A DNA stretch of 33,399 nt from contig CAMXYS010000005.1 of assembly GCA_947253135.1 (NCBI GenBank), forward strand, positions 1 through 33,399, written 5' to 3'. Below the pieces are notes generated by a model. It was given only the letters and a program-made list of their open reading frames with translations, had not been told where the DNA came from and ran no database searches. Origin of the DNA: an uncultured Clostridia bacterium (GTDB taxonomy: Bacteria; Bacillota; Clostridia; Saccharofermentanales; Fastidiosipilaceae). The position numbers and the translations under genes are program-made. Shown here one piece after another: positions 22,782 to 30,388 of the stretch. Numbering within the stretch: position 1 is the stretch's first letter; the number at the start of each line of letters is the position of its first letter.

Positions 22782-24050
22782 TCAAGGTATAAATTCAAAT
22801 TCCAGTTCTTCCATAATAACCGTATCCCCTTCCCGGATACCGGCTGCTTCAAGGGCTTCCACAACCCCTTCCCGACGCAGGCAACGCTGAAAAAACTGTA
22901 AAGACTCACTGTCATTAAAATTAGTCGATTGGACCAGGTGATTAGCCCAGTCACCCAAGACATGGAAACCCTCTTCGTCTTGCTCGATGGTGAAGCGGAC
23001 AGACGGCGCCTCGTAAACCTTGTGCTCTGTTTCTGCCGCTGTCGTCAGAACCGTTACCGGCAAGGCTGACACCCGCTCGGCTATCGTCTTCAACAATTCA
23101 GTCGTCCCCTCATGGATCGGGGCACAAATTTCATAAACCTGGTGCCCACGCTCTGCCATGGCCTTGCGGAAGGCCTCCAGTTGCTCCGGCTCGGCCAAAT
23201 CGATTTTATTAGCTACTACAATTTGAGGCCGGGCGGCCAGCACCGGGTCGCGCGCCTCCAGCTCCTTGTTGATAGCCTCGAAGTCTGCTACCGGGTCCCG
23301 CCCTTCACTGCCCGACACGTCTACAATATGGACCAGTAAGCGAGTCCGTTCAACATGCCTTAAAAAGGCGTGACCTAAACCGGCGCCCTCACTGGCCCCT
23401 GGAATCAGGCCCGGAATATCAGCCATCACAAACTCTACATCACCCACTCGGCAAACCCCCAGATTAGGTTTTAAAGTGGTGAAATGGTAATCGGCAATTT
23501 TGGGCCGGGCGGCACTCACAACAGATAGAAAAGTCGACTTGCCCACATTAGGCATGCCCAATAAGCCGACATCAGCCAGCACCTTCAATTCGATGCGCAG
23601 ATCAAACTCTTCGCCGACCCGGCCGGCTTTGGCAAAATTGGGGGCCTTTCTGATCGCGTTGGCAAAGCGGGCATTCCCGCGGCCGCCGCCCCCACCTTTT
23701 GCAATCACCTTTGCCAAACCGGGCTCATTCATATCAGCCAGGACTCGACCCGAGTTGCGGTCATAAAGAATTGTCCCCACGGGAACTTCTACCCGCAAGG
23801 CAGGTGCAGACTTACCGGTACACTTGCCCGTTCCTCCGGGCTCACCGTCGGCCGCCTTGTACTTTCGCTTATAACGAAAATCTTGCAGGCTGCTCATATT
23901 TTCGTTGGCGACAAAAACAATATCGCCTCCACGCCCACCGTCGCCGCCGTCCGGACCTCCCTTCGGTATATATTTAGCTGTGTGAAAAGACACATGACCG
24001 TCACCACCTCTGCCGGCGATGACAGTTATATCTGCCTGGTCGATAAACAT
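22782..24050 (-). CDS. obgE: GTPase Obg (CgtA)
   Basis: Obg is an essential GTPase with roles in 50S maturation and stress signalling. The 422-residue product has the glycine-rich Obg fold (1-158) with GGPDGGDGGRGGD, then a G domain with P-loop GMPNVGKS (165-172), DIPG (211-214) and NKID (281-284). A C-terminal OCT domain (about 345-422), typical of Gram-positive Obg, follows. The start at 24050 has only a GAGAGGG about 10 nt upstream. The rpmA terminator at 24140-24171 separates it from rplU-prp-rpmA, so it probably has its own promoter in the 90 bp between; TTGAGC/TAAACT there is a weak match. Confidence 0.97.
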   Translation of the reverse strand: MFIDQADITVIAGRGGDGHVSFHTAKYIPKGGPDGGDGGRGGDIVFVANENMSSLQDFRYKRKYKAADGEPGGTGKCTGKSAPALRVEVPVGTILYDRNSGRVLADMNEPGLAKVIAKGGGGGRGNARFANAIRKAPNFAKAGRVGEEFDLRIELKVLADVGLLGMPNVGKSTFLSVVSAARPKIADYHFTTLKPNLGVCRVGDVEFVMADIPGLIPGASEGAGLGHAFLRHVERTRLLVHIVDVSGSEGRDPVADFEAINKELEARDPVLAARPQIVVANKIDLAEPEQLEAFRKAMAERGHQVYEICAPIHEGTTELLKTIAERVSALPVTVLTTAAETEHKVYEAPSVRFTIEQDEEGFHVLGDWANHLVQSTNFNDSESLQFFQRCLRREGVVEALEAAGIREGDTVIMEELEFEFIP

Positions 24051-24139
24051 TTTCTTTGCGCCCTCTCTCGTCTGACCATCTCTTATGGCCTCAGTTTAAC
24101 CGGTCCACCCGGACACGGCTCAAACCGTCCTCACCAAGT

Positions 24140-24171
24140 AAAAAAGGGGCGAAAGCACAAAGCCCGCCCCT
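24140..24171 (-). terminator. Terminator after rpmA
   Basis: Stem AGGGGCG (24145-24151)/CGCCCCT (24165-24171) with a 13-nt loop, followed on the minus strand by a run of six T. It ends the rplU-prp-rpmA transcript. Confidence 0.82.
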
Positions 24172-24193
24172 CATAAAGTACACAGTAATCGCT

Positions 24194-24475
24194 TTAAGCA
24201 ACCGGATAAACACTCACTTTTTTGCGTTTTCTACCGTAGCGTTCAAACTTAACTGTACCGTCAACCATAGCAAACAAGGTGTCGTCCTTGCCCTTGCCGA
24301 CATTGTTGCCGGGGTGGATCTTGGTGCCGCGCTGGCGGACTAAGATATTGCCGGCTTTGACCGGCTGGCCGTCACCCTTTTTGGTGCCCAGGCGCTTGGC
24401 CTCGGAGTCACGACCGTTCTTGGTACTACCCATTCCCATCTTATGGGCGAGTAATTGTAAATTAACTTTAAGCAT
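24194..24475 (-). CDS. rpmA: 50S ribosomal protein L27 (with cleavable N-terminus)
   Basis: L27 reaches with its N-terminus into the peptidyl transferase centre. The product is 93 residues starting MLKVNLQLLAHKMGMGST; the core with KNGRDSEAKRLG and RQRGTKIHPG is diagnostic. The short N-terminal extension is the type that Prp removes in Bacillota, normally after NLQFF. Here the two Phe are Leu-Leu (NLQLL-AHK). The frame opens upstream at a GTG (24490), but that overlaps GGAGGT; the ATG at 24475, 7 nt downstream of it, is the start. It lies 14 nt after prp and ends before a terminator. Confidence 0.97.
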   Translation of the reverse strand: MLKVNLQLLAHKMGMGSTKNGRDSEAKRLGTKKGDGQPVKAGNILVRQRGTKIHPGNNVGKGKDDTLFAMVDGTVKFERYGRKRKKVSVYPVA

Positions 24476-24489
24476 GGCTATTACCTCCA

Positions 24490-24828
24490 CTAAGCTTCTT
24501 CTACTTGTACATATTTCCCGTCATAACTGTAGGCGATCTGCCGACAACCCAGCTCAAAGGCTTGAAACAAGAGTTTGACCTGGCCGACATCACCCGCCTC
24601 TACTAGAGCCGAGGGCCCCAGTTGGCAGCCGATATCACCGTCATTCAGATGAAAGGTCAAATCTTCAACCTGGAGCAAGTCGGTCAGCGAAGATATGAGT
24701 GTAGCAGCTAGCGTGGTAACTGCAGCACAAATTATATCTTCACCATCCGTCTGATAACCTGCATGGCCACGGCAGGAAAAACCTGTCGGTTGACCGGCTA
24801 GGTCGTACCGGACTGTCACCTTAATCAC
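24490..24828 (-). CDS. prp: Ribosomal-processing cysteine protease Prp
   Basis: Prp (YsxB family) cleaves the N-terminal extension of L27, a step needed for functional ribosomes in Bacillota that carry it. The 112 residues have the catalytic pair in RGHAGYQTDGEDIICAAVT: His22 and Cys34, with the spacing found in the family. It lies between rplU and rpmA, the standard position. The start is a GTG 2 nt after the rplU stop with no good ribosome binding site, suggesting translational coupling to rplU. Confidence 0.95.
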   Translation of the reverse strand: MIKVTVRYDLAGQPTGFSCRGHAGYQTDGEDIICAAVTTLAATLISSLTDLLQVEDLTFHLNDGDIGCQLGPSALVEAGDVGQVKLLFQAFELGCRQIAYSYDGKYVQVEEA

Positions 24829-24830
24829 AG

Positions 24831-25133
24831 TTAAGCAATACTTTTGATCGTAACCTTGGTATAAGGTTGGCGGTGGCCCTGATGGCGACGGTAGCCTTTT
24901 TTAGCCTTGTACTTAAATACCTTAATCTTTTTCCCACGGCCCTGACGGCTAATTTCACCGGTCACTTTGACAGCGGCAGCGTCAGCGCCCATTTTGTTGT
25001 CATCACCAAAGACGGCTAACACCTGGTCAAAGGTGACTGTTTCGCCGGCCTCGCCGGACAGTTTTTCGACAAAAATTGTGTCGCCGACAGCAACTTTATA
25101 CTGTTTGCCACCGGTTTTGATAATTGCGTACAT
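24831..25133 (-). CDS. rplU: 50S ribosomal protein L21
   Basis: L21 binds 23S rRNA in the large subunit. The 100-residue product begins MYAIIKTGGKQYKVAVGD and ends with KKGYRRHQGHRQPYTKVTI, both diagnostic. The frame stays open for another 28 codons upstream (to 25217), but that part overlaps the structured leader RNA. The ATG at 25133, with GAGGAGG about 7-9 nt upstream, is the start. It is the first gene of rplU-prp-rpmA. Confidence 0.98.
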   Translation of the reverse strand: MYAIIKTGGKQYKVAVGDTIFVEKLSGEAGETVTFDQVLAVFGDDNKMGADAAAVKVTGEISRQGRGKKIKVFKYKAKKGYRRHQGHRQPYTKVTIKSIA

Positions 25134-25158
25134 CGATGTGTTCCTCCTCGTATTTGAA

Positions 25159-25221
25159 GTCACGCCGAAACAGGTTACTGCAAGGGCAGTATTAACAGAC
25201 CCGTTTTCGTGCGGCACCGAC
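25159..25221 (-). ncRNA. Ribosomal protein L21 leader RNA
   Basis: The 63-nt element folds into nested helices: P1 GTC-g-GTGCCG (25212-25221) with CGGCGTGAC (25159-25167), P2 AACGGGT (25199-25205) with ACCTGTT (25169-25175), and the hairpin ACTGC-CCTT-GCAGT (25177-25190). It lies directly before the rplU ribosome binding site. Position and the strings CGGGTCTG and TTGCAGTAACCT agree with the L21 leader class of Bacillota, thought to be an autoregulatory binding site. The helices are seen; the class assignment is from memory of the family. Confidence 0.7.
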
Positions 25222-25227
25222 CTAGTT

Positions 25228-25256
25228 TAACACCGATAGAAAGCTTCTGCAAGTTG
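25228..25256 (-). promoter_or_regulatory. Putative rplU operon promoter
   Basis: On the minus strand TTGCAG and TAAACT are 17 bp apart, a few bases before the L21 leader, so the transcript would contain it. The match is moderate (3/6 and 4/6). Confidence 0.4.
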
Positions 25257-25270
25257 TGCAATAAATAGTA

Positions 25271-25312
25271 ATAAAAAGGCTCGAAGTTTTCTCTTCGGAA
25301 AGACTTCGAGCC
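25271..25312 (-). terminator. Terminator after glyQS
   Basis: The perfect 10-bp arms GGCTCGAAGT (25278-25287) and ACTTCGAGCC (25303-25312) are followed on the minus strand by TTTTTATTA. It separates glyQS from the rplU operon. Confidence 0.9.
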
Positions 25313-25369
25313 GGAGCAATTATTTAATGGATAAATCAGTCACCCCACCTTTTTCAATGTGTGGGCTAC

Positions 25370-26761
25370 TTAAAAGCTGAACTTGTCGGCAAACCAGTCG
25401 GTTAACTCAGCGATCGGAACTCTGACCTGCTCCATGCTGTCCCTTTCGCGAATCGTCACGCATTGATCATCTTCAGAATCAAAGTCATAAGTAACACAAT
25501 AAGGCGTGCCAATTTCATCTTGCCGGCGGTAACGCTTGCCGATACTCTGCCGGTCATCCAATTCGACTGCCCAATGCGAGGCCAAACGGCTGTACAAGTT
25601 TTTTTCAGCTGCTTCACTCAACTTAGCGGACAGGGGCAAAATCGCTATTTTAACCGGGGCCAAAGCCGGGTGGAAGCGCATAACCGTACGGGTTTCGCCG
25701 TTCTCCAGCTCTTCTTCATCGTAGGCGGAGCACATAAAAGCCAAGGTGATCCGGTCCGCCCCCAAGGAGGGCTCCACGACGTGAGGCACGTAGGTTTCAT
25801 TCGTTTTCGGATCTGTGTAGGTCATATCCTTGCCCGAGTGTTCCATATGCTGCTTTAAGTCGTAGTCGGTCCGGTTGGCAATACCCCACAACTCGCCCCA
25901 GCCGAAGGGGAAAAGGAACTCAAAGTCAGTGGTTGCATCCGAGTAAAAAGACAGCTCTTCCGGGCCGTGGTCTCTTGTCCGCAACTCATCTTCCTTTAAA
26001 TTTAAAGACAGCATCCAGTCGTAGCAAAATTTTCGCCAATAGGAAAACCACTCCTGCCCCGTCCCCGGTGCACAGAAAAACTCCAATTCCATCTGCTCAA
26101 ACTCCCGCGTGCGGAAGGTGAAATTGCCGGGTGTAATTTCATTGCGGAAGGACTTACCGATTTGAGCAATACCGAAAGGAATCTTTTTACGAGAAGACCG
26201 CTGGACATTGCGGTAGTTGACAAAGATGCCCTGAGCCGTTTCCGGACGCAGATATAATTCGGTGCTGCTGTCCTCAGTCACTCCTTGGAAGGTTTTAAAC
26301 ATCAGGTTAAATTTGCGAATCTGCGTATAATCATGTTTACCGCACTTAGGGCATTTAATGGCATGCTCTTGGATAAAATCAAACATGCCCTGGTCGTCCA
26401 TCTCTTCTGTCACAACCGTCTCACCTGCAGCCGCGGCCCAGTCTTCGATCAGCTGGTCAGCTCGAAAGCGAGCATGGCAGGACTTACAGTCAATCAGCGG
26501 ATCACTAAAGCCGCCCACATGGCCGGAAGCTACCCAGACTGCAGGATTCATTAAGATAGCCGCGTCCATGCCAACATTGTAGGGGGATTCCTGGACAAAC
26601 TTTTGCCACCAGGCCCGTTTGACATTATTTTTTAATTCAACGCCGACCGGTCCGTAATCCCAAGCATTGGCCAAACCGCCATAGATATCAGATCCCGGAT
26701 AGATAAAGCCGCGGTTTTTAGCTAAGGCGACCAGTTTTTCCATCGTCAAACCACGTCCCAC
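25370..26761 (-). CDS. glyQS: Glycyl-tRNA synthetase (single-chain class II, alpha2 type)
   Basis: It charges tRNA-Gly with glycine. The 463 residues form the homodimeric type, with ANAWDYGPVG near the N-terminus, motif 2 FRNEITPGNFTFRTREFEQ (about 206-224) and motif 3 around GADRITLAF. A four-Cys zinc module (CKSC at 92-95, CPKC at 137-140) is typical of this form. It starts with GTG directly after the rpoZ stop (TAA-GTG), with GAGGAGG 8 nt upstream inside rpoZ. An internal ATG at 26743 is the alternative but has no good ribosome binding site. No T-box lies in front; the gene is in the remA-gmk-rpoZ unit. Confidence 0.96.
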   Translation of the reverse strand: MGRGLTMEKLVALAKNRGFIYPGSDIYGGLANAWDYGPVGVELKNNVKRAWWQKFVQESPYNVGMDAAILMNPAVWVASGHVGGFSDPLIDCKSCHARFRADQLIEDWAAAAGETVVTEEMDDQGMFDFIQEHAIKCPKCGKHDYTQIRKFNLMFKTFQGVTEDSSTELYLRPETAQGIFVNYRNVQRSSRKKIPFGIAQIGKSFRNEITPGNFTFRTREFEQMELEFFCAPGTGQEWFSYWRKFCYDWMLSLNLKEDELRTRDHGPEELSFYSDATTDFEFLFPFGWGELWGIANRTDYDLKQHMEHSGKDMTYTDPKTNETYVPHVVEPSLGADRITLAFMCSAYDEEELENGETRTVMRFHPALAPVKIAILPLSAKLSEAAEKNLYSRLASHWAVELDDRQSIGKRYRRQDEIGTPYCVTYDFDSEDDQCVTIRERDSMEQVRVPIAELTDWFADKFSF

Positions 26762-27361
26762 TTATGCATCCTCCTCAGCCTGGCCTTCATCCGCTGCCTC
26801 TGCCTCTGCCAAATCCGATTCAGCTGCAGCGATATCCGTTGCTGACGCTTCGGTCTCTGCCCGCAAAGCCTCCGCTTCCTCACTGAAGGCGTCGGTGATA
26901 ATCAAAAGGTCTTCCGCCTCTTCATCCTCGTCCTCGTCCTGCTCAGCCAAAAGACCAAAATACTCCTCCGGCTCCACAATATTGTCGTCTTCCGTGAGAA
27001 TCTTAATTTTGGATCGAGTAATAGGCTGTTCAGTTTCTTCTGTTGCTGTTTGAACAGCGCTGAGCGTCTCCTTAAGCGTATCCAGATTCAGTTCGTTTTC
27101 TTCCTCTTCTTCCCGCTTTTGCTTGGCCAATTCCAATTCCGGACGCAAGGGCAAGGCCGGTTCAACAATCTTGTGAACCTCTACAACCTGACCACTGGCA
27201 ATTTCTTCACAGGCCAAAGTCACTAAACTGGGCGACTCGGACTCTGCCATCGGTTGACTGCCGGCCACGAGCTGCCGTGTTCTTTTAGCGGCTAAAACCG
27301 CCAAAGTGTAGCGGTTTTCAGTCTTAGGAAGGAGATCTTCCATCGGTGGTTTGATTAGCAT
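26762..27361 (-). CDS. rpoZ: RNA polymerase omega subunit with long acidic tail
   Basis: Omega helps fold and hold the beta' subunit. The N-terminal ~80 residues fit the family: ENRYTLAVLAAKRTRQL (15-31), then LVTLACEEIASGQVV (46-60). Omega subunits are usually 65-100 residues, but this one has 199. From about residue 84 the chain is very rich in Glu and Asp (REEEEENE, EDEDEEAED) and Ala, with some hydrophobic stretches such as KIKILTEDDNIVEPEEYFGLL. AGGAGG precedes the ATG. Position after gmk is the standard one; glyQS follows without a gap. The frame is intact and no fusion partner was recognised. Confidence 0.92.
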   Translation of the reverse strand: MLIKPPMEDLLPKTENRYTLAVLAAKRTRQLVAGSQPMAESESPSLVTLACEEIASGQVVEVHKIVEPALPLRPELELAKQKREEEEENELNLDTLKETLSAVQTATEETEQPITRSKIKILTEDDNIVEPEEYFGLLAEQDEDEDEEAEDLLIITDAFSEEAEALRAETEASATDIAAAESDLAEAEAADEGQAEEDA

Positions 27362-27500
27362 CTGTTCCTCCTATAATGATAATTCCGAATCTTAAGTGAC
27401 GATATTAATGATCGCTTGAGCGCCTGTGCACTGAAGTCCATTAGCTCATACTTGCTGTCAGTCGCCGGCGCAATCCGGAGAATTTCTCTTTAACTTTGTC

Positions 27501-27506
27501 AGTATA
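27501..27506 (-). promoter_or_regulatory. Candidate -10 in the gmk-rpoZ gap
   Basis: TATACT (5/6), preceded directly by TG, lies in the 210-bp gap between gmk and rpoZ. A GC-rich ACCGGC/GCCGGC-type hairpin lies about 40 bp upstream, without a T-run. No clear -35 was found. It may let rpoZ-glyQS be transcribed apart from gmk. Confidence 0.35.
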
Positions 27507-27571
27507 CACGATTTATTCCAGTCTTGCCCGAATTACCGGCGTCAGCCGGCAGATCAGTCGCCCACTCCGGA

Positions 27572-28201
27572 CTATTCTTGCAGTGCCTCTTTTAAAGTGC
27601 CGGTTTGACGACCGGACCGGTGTTTTTCCGCCATCAAAATAGCCCTTATCGTGGCCACTGTCTCAGCCAAATCACGATTCACCACAATGTAATCAAAGAG
27701 GTGGGCTCGGCTGACTTCATCTTTCATCTTGGCCATTCTTTTTTCAATCACCTCTGCTGATTCTGTACCGCGACCGCGCAGCCGCCGACGCAGTTCTGAG
27801 ATCGAAGGCGGCAGGACAAAGATACTGACAGCAGCCGGAAAATTTTTAATAATCTCCATTGAGCCGGGCACGGTGATATCCATAATAATATCTCGTCCGG
27901 CTGCCAGCTTTTCTTCTACCGGGCCACGCGGGGTCCCGTAATAGTTGCCGCAGTATTCATCCGATTCCAAAATTTCTCCATTCGCCAGCATCTCTAGAAA
28001 GGCATTCTTACTCCTGAAATAGTAGGATATGCCCTCTGTTTCGCCTGCTCTGGGCGCTCTGGTGGTGACTGAAACCGAGTGATCCAAGCTCAGACCCGCC
28101 TGTTGCAATGCTTCTATGACAGTCCCCTTACCGACTCCTGACGGACCTGACAGGCACACTAAAAGCCCCTCTGCTGCCCCCTTGTCCTCTTTCATGATCA
28201 T
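27572..28201 (-). CDS. gmk: Guanylate kinase
   Basis: It phosphorylates GMP (and dGMP) to the diphosphate, a step in purine nucleotide supply and a target of (p)ppGpp in Bacillota. The 209 residues contain the P-loop GPSGVGKGT (19-27), the GMP-binding segment SVTTRAPRAGETEGISYYF (43-61) and the lid with RRRLRGRGTE. The start overlaps the remA stop by 4 bp (ATGA), so translation is coupled. A second ATG two codons later is equally possible. Gene order yicC-remA-gmk-rpoZ is conserved in Bacillota. Confidence 0.98.
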   Translation of the reverse strand: MIMKEDKGAAEGLLVCLSGPSGVGKGTVIEALQQAGLSLDHSVSVTTRAPRAGETEGISYYFRSKNAFLEMLANGEILESDEYCGNYYGTPRGPVEEKLAAGRDIIMDITVPGSMEIIKNFPAAVSIFVLPPSISELRRRLRGRGTESAEVIEKRMAKMKDEVSRAHLFDYIVVNRDLAETVATIRAILMAEKHRSGRQTGTLKEALQE

Positions 28202-28446
28202 TTGCCCTCCCTCATATTTTTAGCTAATTCTTCAGGCGTTAGGGCAGACATAATGACCTGCTCGCTGTCTGTCACTAAAACAGCTTGAGTCTTCCTCCCT
28301 TGGGAAGCGTCGATAACAGCTCCTCTGTCCTTTGCATCCTGGACCATTCTTCTGATGGGGGAGGAATCCGGATTGACAACAGCTATAATCCGGTCTGCGT
28401 TTACCAGGTTGCCAAAACCGATTTTTAAAAATGTCTGCTCTGTCAA
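28198..28446 (-). CDS. remA: RemA family regulator (DUF370)
   Basis: RemA is a small DNA-binding protein that activates extracellular-matrix and osmoprotection genes in Bacillus subtilis by binding DNA as an oligomeric ring. The 82 residues follow the family closely: KIGFGNLVNADRIIAVV (8-24), SPIRRMVQDAKDRG (29-42), IDASQGRKTQAVLV (45-58). The start is TTG with GGAGG 5 nt upstream; no ATG is available. It lies 9 nt after yicC and overlaps gmk. In non-Bacillus Clostridia the targets are not known. Confidence 0.93.
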   Translation of the reverse strand: MTEQTFLKIGFGNLVNADRIIAVVNPDSSPIRRMVQDAKDRGAVIDASQGRKTQAVLVTDSEQVIMSALTPEELAKNMREGK

Positions 28447-28455
28447 AAGAACCTC

Positions 28456-29349
28456 CTACTCCAGATTCTGAACCTGCTCACGGACAGTTTCCAAAACAGT
28501 CTTCATCCGGATCACTAATTGTGTTATGCCGCCATCATTGGCCTTTGAACCAACTGTATTGATCTCGCGATTTACTTCTTGGCAATAAAAATCCAAACTC
28601 TTGCCCACTGCCTCATCTGTTTGCACCCGTTCAATCATCTCGGCCAGATGGGTAGACAGGCGTACCAACTCCTCGTGTACATCAGCCTTGTCGGCTAAAA
28701 GGGCCACCTCCATTGCCAGGCGGTCTGCCGCTACAGGCAGTGAGTCTTCGCCGGCCCAAAAACGCTGCAAGCGTTCTTGTAGTTTTGCTTGGTATAAGGT
28801 CGGGACCCGGTCTGCAAGGGGTTTTAACCGGCTCGACAAGTCAACCAATTCCCGGCAACCGGCCAGGATATCTGCTGTCAAATGAGCACCTTCTCGGCGT
28901 TTCATTTCAAGTAAAGCAGCCAAGGCTTCCGCCGTAGCTTCCTCCAGCAATCCCGCCAACTCCGGCAGATCAGGCTGGTAGTCTGCGACTGTCAAAACAT
29001 CGGGCAAGGAAGCCAGATAGGTTAAATTCGTTCCTTCTTGCTGTGTGGCTGCCACTGCCTGACTTAATTCACCAAGAGCCGCTTCATAAGCAACTGCCAA
29101 GGGGACATTGACCGCAACCGTCCGCTCCGGTGGCCTGATAAAATTAATCACGATTGCACAATCTAACTTCCCTCGTTGGATGTGCGCCCGGCATTGGGTT
29201 CTAAATTGAGGTTCCAGGGCATTTAAAAAGCGGGGCAGACGGACGTTGATTTCACAATAACGATTGTTTAGTGACTTGATCTCTACCGTCACACTCATCT
29301 GCTCATTCGCCGCCCGGCCGCGGCCAAAACCCGTCATGCTTTTTGCCAT
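28456..29349 (-). CDS. yicC: YicC family endoribonuclease
   Basis: YicC proteins are endoribonucleases; E. coli YicC is linked to decay of the RyhB small RNA. The 297-residue product begins MAKSMTGFGRG, the hallmark N-terminus. It ends in the DUF1732 region with SLDFYCQEVNREINTVGSKA. The frame begins with an ATG at 29361, but only the ATG at 29349 has a ribosome binding site (GGAGCAGG). It is followed after 9 nt by remA, the usual arrangement in Bacillota. Confidence 0.95.
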   Translation of the reverse strand: MAKSMTGFGRGRAANEQMSVTVEIKSLNNRYCEINVRLPRFLNALEPQFRTQCRAHIQRGKLDCAIVINFIRPPERTVAVNVPLAVAYEAALGELSQAVAATQQEGTNLTYLASLPDVLTVADYQPDLPELAGLLEEATAEALAALLEMKRREGAHLTADILAGCRELVDLSSRLKPLADRVPTLYQAKLQERLQRFWAGEDSLPVAADRLAMEVALLADKADVHEELVRLSTHLAEMIERVQTDEAVGKSLDFYCQEVNREINTVGSKANDGGITQLVIRMKTVLETVREQVQNLE

Positions 29350-29403
29350 GCCCTGCTCCATTCATTGTTTGGGAAAAAGAATATTACCTCATTATATGAC
29401 AAG

Positions 29404-30138
29404 TTAGTCTATCGGCCAAATCCTGAGCGGCTTAAAGCTGAGATAGTCACAAGCCACATTAAGATAGTGGATACCGCCTTCCGTGCGCTCGGGCAGCTGC
29501 CGCCCGGCAGCACCGTGGACATGCCCATAAATGCAGATGTCAACTTGTGCGCGCTCCATCACCTGCACCATCGGGGCAAGGTGTCCGGCACGCGCAAAGG
29601 GGGGGTAGTGCAAAGCCACAATTAGCGTGCTATTTTGAGAACGCAATTTAGCTGCCTCCTTCAGAGACAACTCTAACCGGCCGACCTCGCGCTGAAATAT
29701 TTTTTCGTCGACGCTCTTTTTATAGTTGATATCCCCCTCTGCCAACCAGCCTCTGGTACCGCAGACAACCGCCTGTTGGCCGGACCCGGCAGTAAAAGAA
29801 AAGGCATTGTTGCGCAAAAAAGAAAGGGTTGAAAAGGATTTTTCTTGGCAGAATCGTTCCATTTTACGCAGGCTGGTCCACCAATAGTCATGATTTCCCC
29901 GTCCTAGTATCTTTTGGCCGGGCAGTTCATGCAAAAAGCCTAAGTCAGCTTTTGCTTCATCGAGATTCATCCCCCAGGAAATATCACCCGGAATTAGAAC
30001 AATGTCGGTGGTGTCCACCGCGGCGCACCAAGCAGTGGCAATCTGCTCGGTATGGTTTTCCCATTGCGGGCCAAAGACCCCCATCGGTTTATTGGTACTA
30101 AAAGAGAGGTGCGGGTCTGACAACGCCCAGATTTTCAT
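29404..30138 (-). CDS. Calcineurin-like metallophosphoesterase
   Basis: A 244-residue cytosolic protein of the calcineurin-like phosphoesterase superfamily with a dinuclear metal centre. The ligands are visible: SDPH (Asp8, His10), GDISWG (Asp52), GRGNHD (Asn82, His83), LHYPPF and YGHVHG. No signal peptide or membrane segment is present. Natural substrates in this superfamily range from nucleotides to phosphoproteins, so none can be assigned here. AAAGGA lies before the ATG. It is divergent from the DUF3842 gene across 250 bp with repeats, and is followed by yicC after about 54 bp. Confidence 0.9.
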   Translation of the reverse strand: MKIWALSDPHLSFSTNKPMGVFGPQWENHTEQIATAWCAAVDTTDIVLIPGDISWGMNLDEAKADLGFLHELPGQKILGRGNHDYWWTSLRKMERFCQEKSFSTLSFLRNNAFSFTAGSGQQAVVCGTRGWLAEGDINYKKSVDEKIFQREVGRLELSLKEAAKLRSQNSTLIVALHYPPFARAGHLAPMVQVMERAQVDICIYGHVHGAAGRQLPERTEGGIHYLNVACDYLSFKPLRIWPID

Positions 30139-30201
30139 TAAAAAAGGTCCTTTCTAATTCAGTAACCTCACCGCAAATAGGATAACACAGAAGGCATCTT
30201 G

Positions 30202-30234
30202 CGAGCACTTGTGCGGCAACCGGCGCAGAGCGAC
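30202..30234 (+). repeat. Imperfect 33-bp direct repeat, copy 1
   Basis: It begins CGAGCACTT and ends CGCAGAGCGAC, and matches copy 2 (30329-30361) at 28 of 33 positions. The middle has TGCG/CGCA arms. It lies in the divergent promoter region between the phosphoesterase and DUF3842 genes. A shorter related GGCGCAGAG occurs at about 30311-30319. Confidence 0.7.
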
Positions 30235-30328
30235 GCCGCGGTCACCTGCCTGATGCCTTGCCTCACCTCTTGTGGTATATTAAGTGCGCAGTTAATGGCT
30301 TCAAGCCGCAGGCGCAGAGGGCAGGTTA

Positions 30329-30361
30329 CGAGCACTTATGCGACGGCCGTCGCAGAGCGAC
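30329..30361 (+). repeat. Imperfect 33-bp direct repeat, copy 2
   Basis: Second copy of the repeat, 127 bp downstream of the first. Its centre is the perfect 16-bp palindrome TGCGACGGCCGTCGCA. It ends 27 bp before the DUF3842 start codon, over the expected promoter/leader position. Confidence 0.7.
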
Positions 30362-30388
30362 ATCTTAGCAAAAAGAGAGTATCAATAA

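Noticed and set aside
26762..26770. T-box upstream of glyQS
   Set aside because: The start codon directly follows the rpoZ stop, so there is no leader space.
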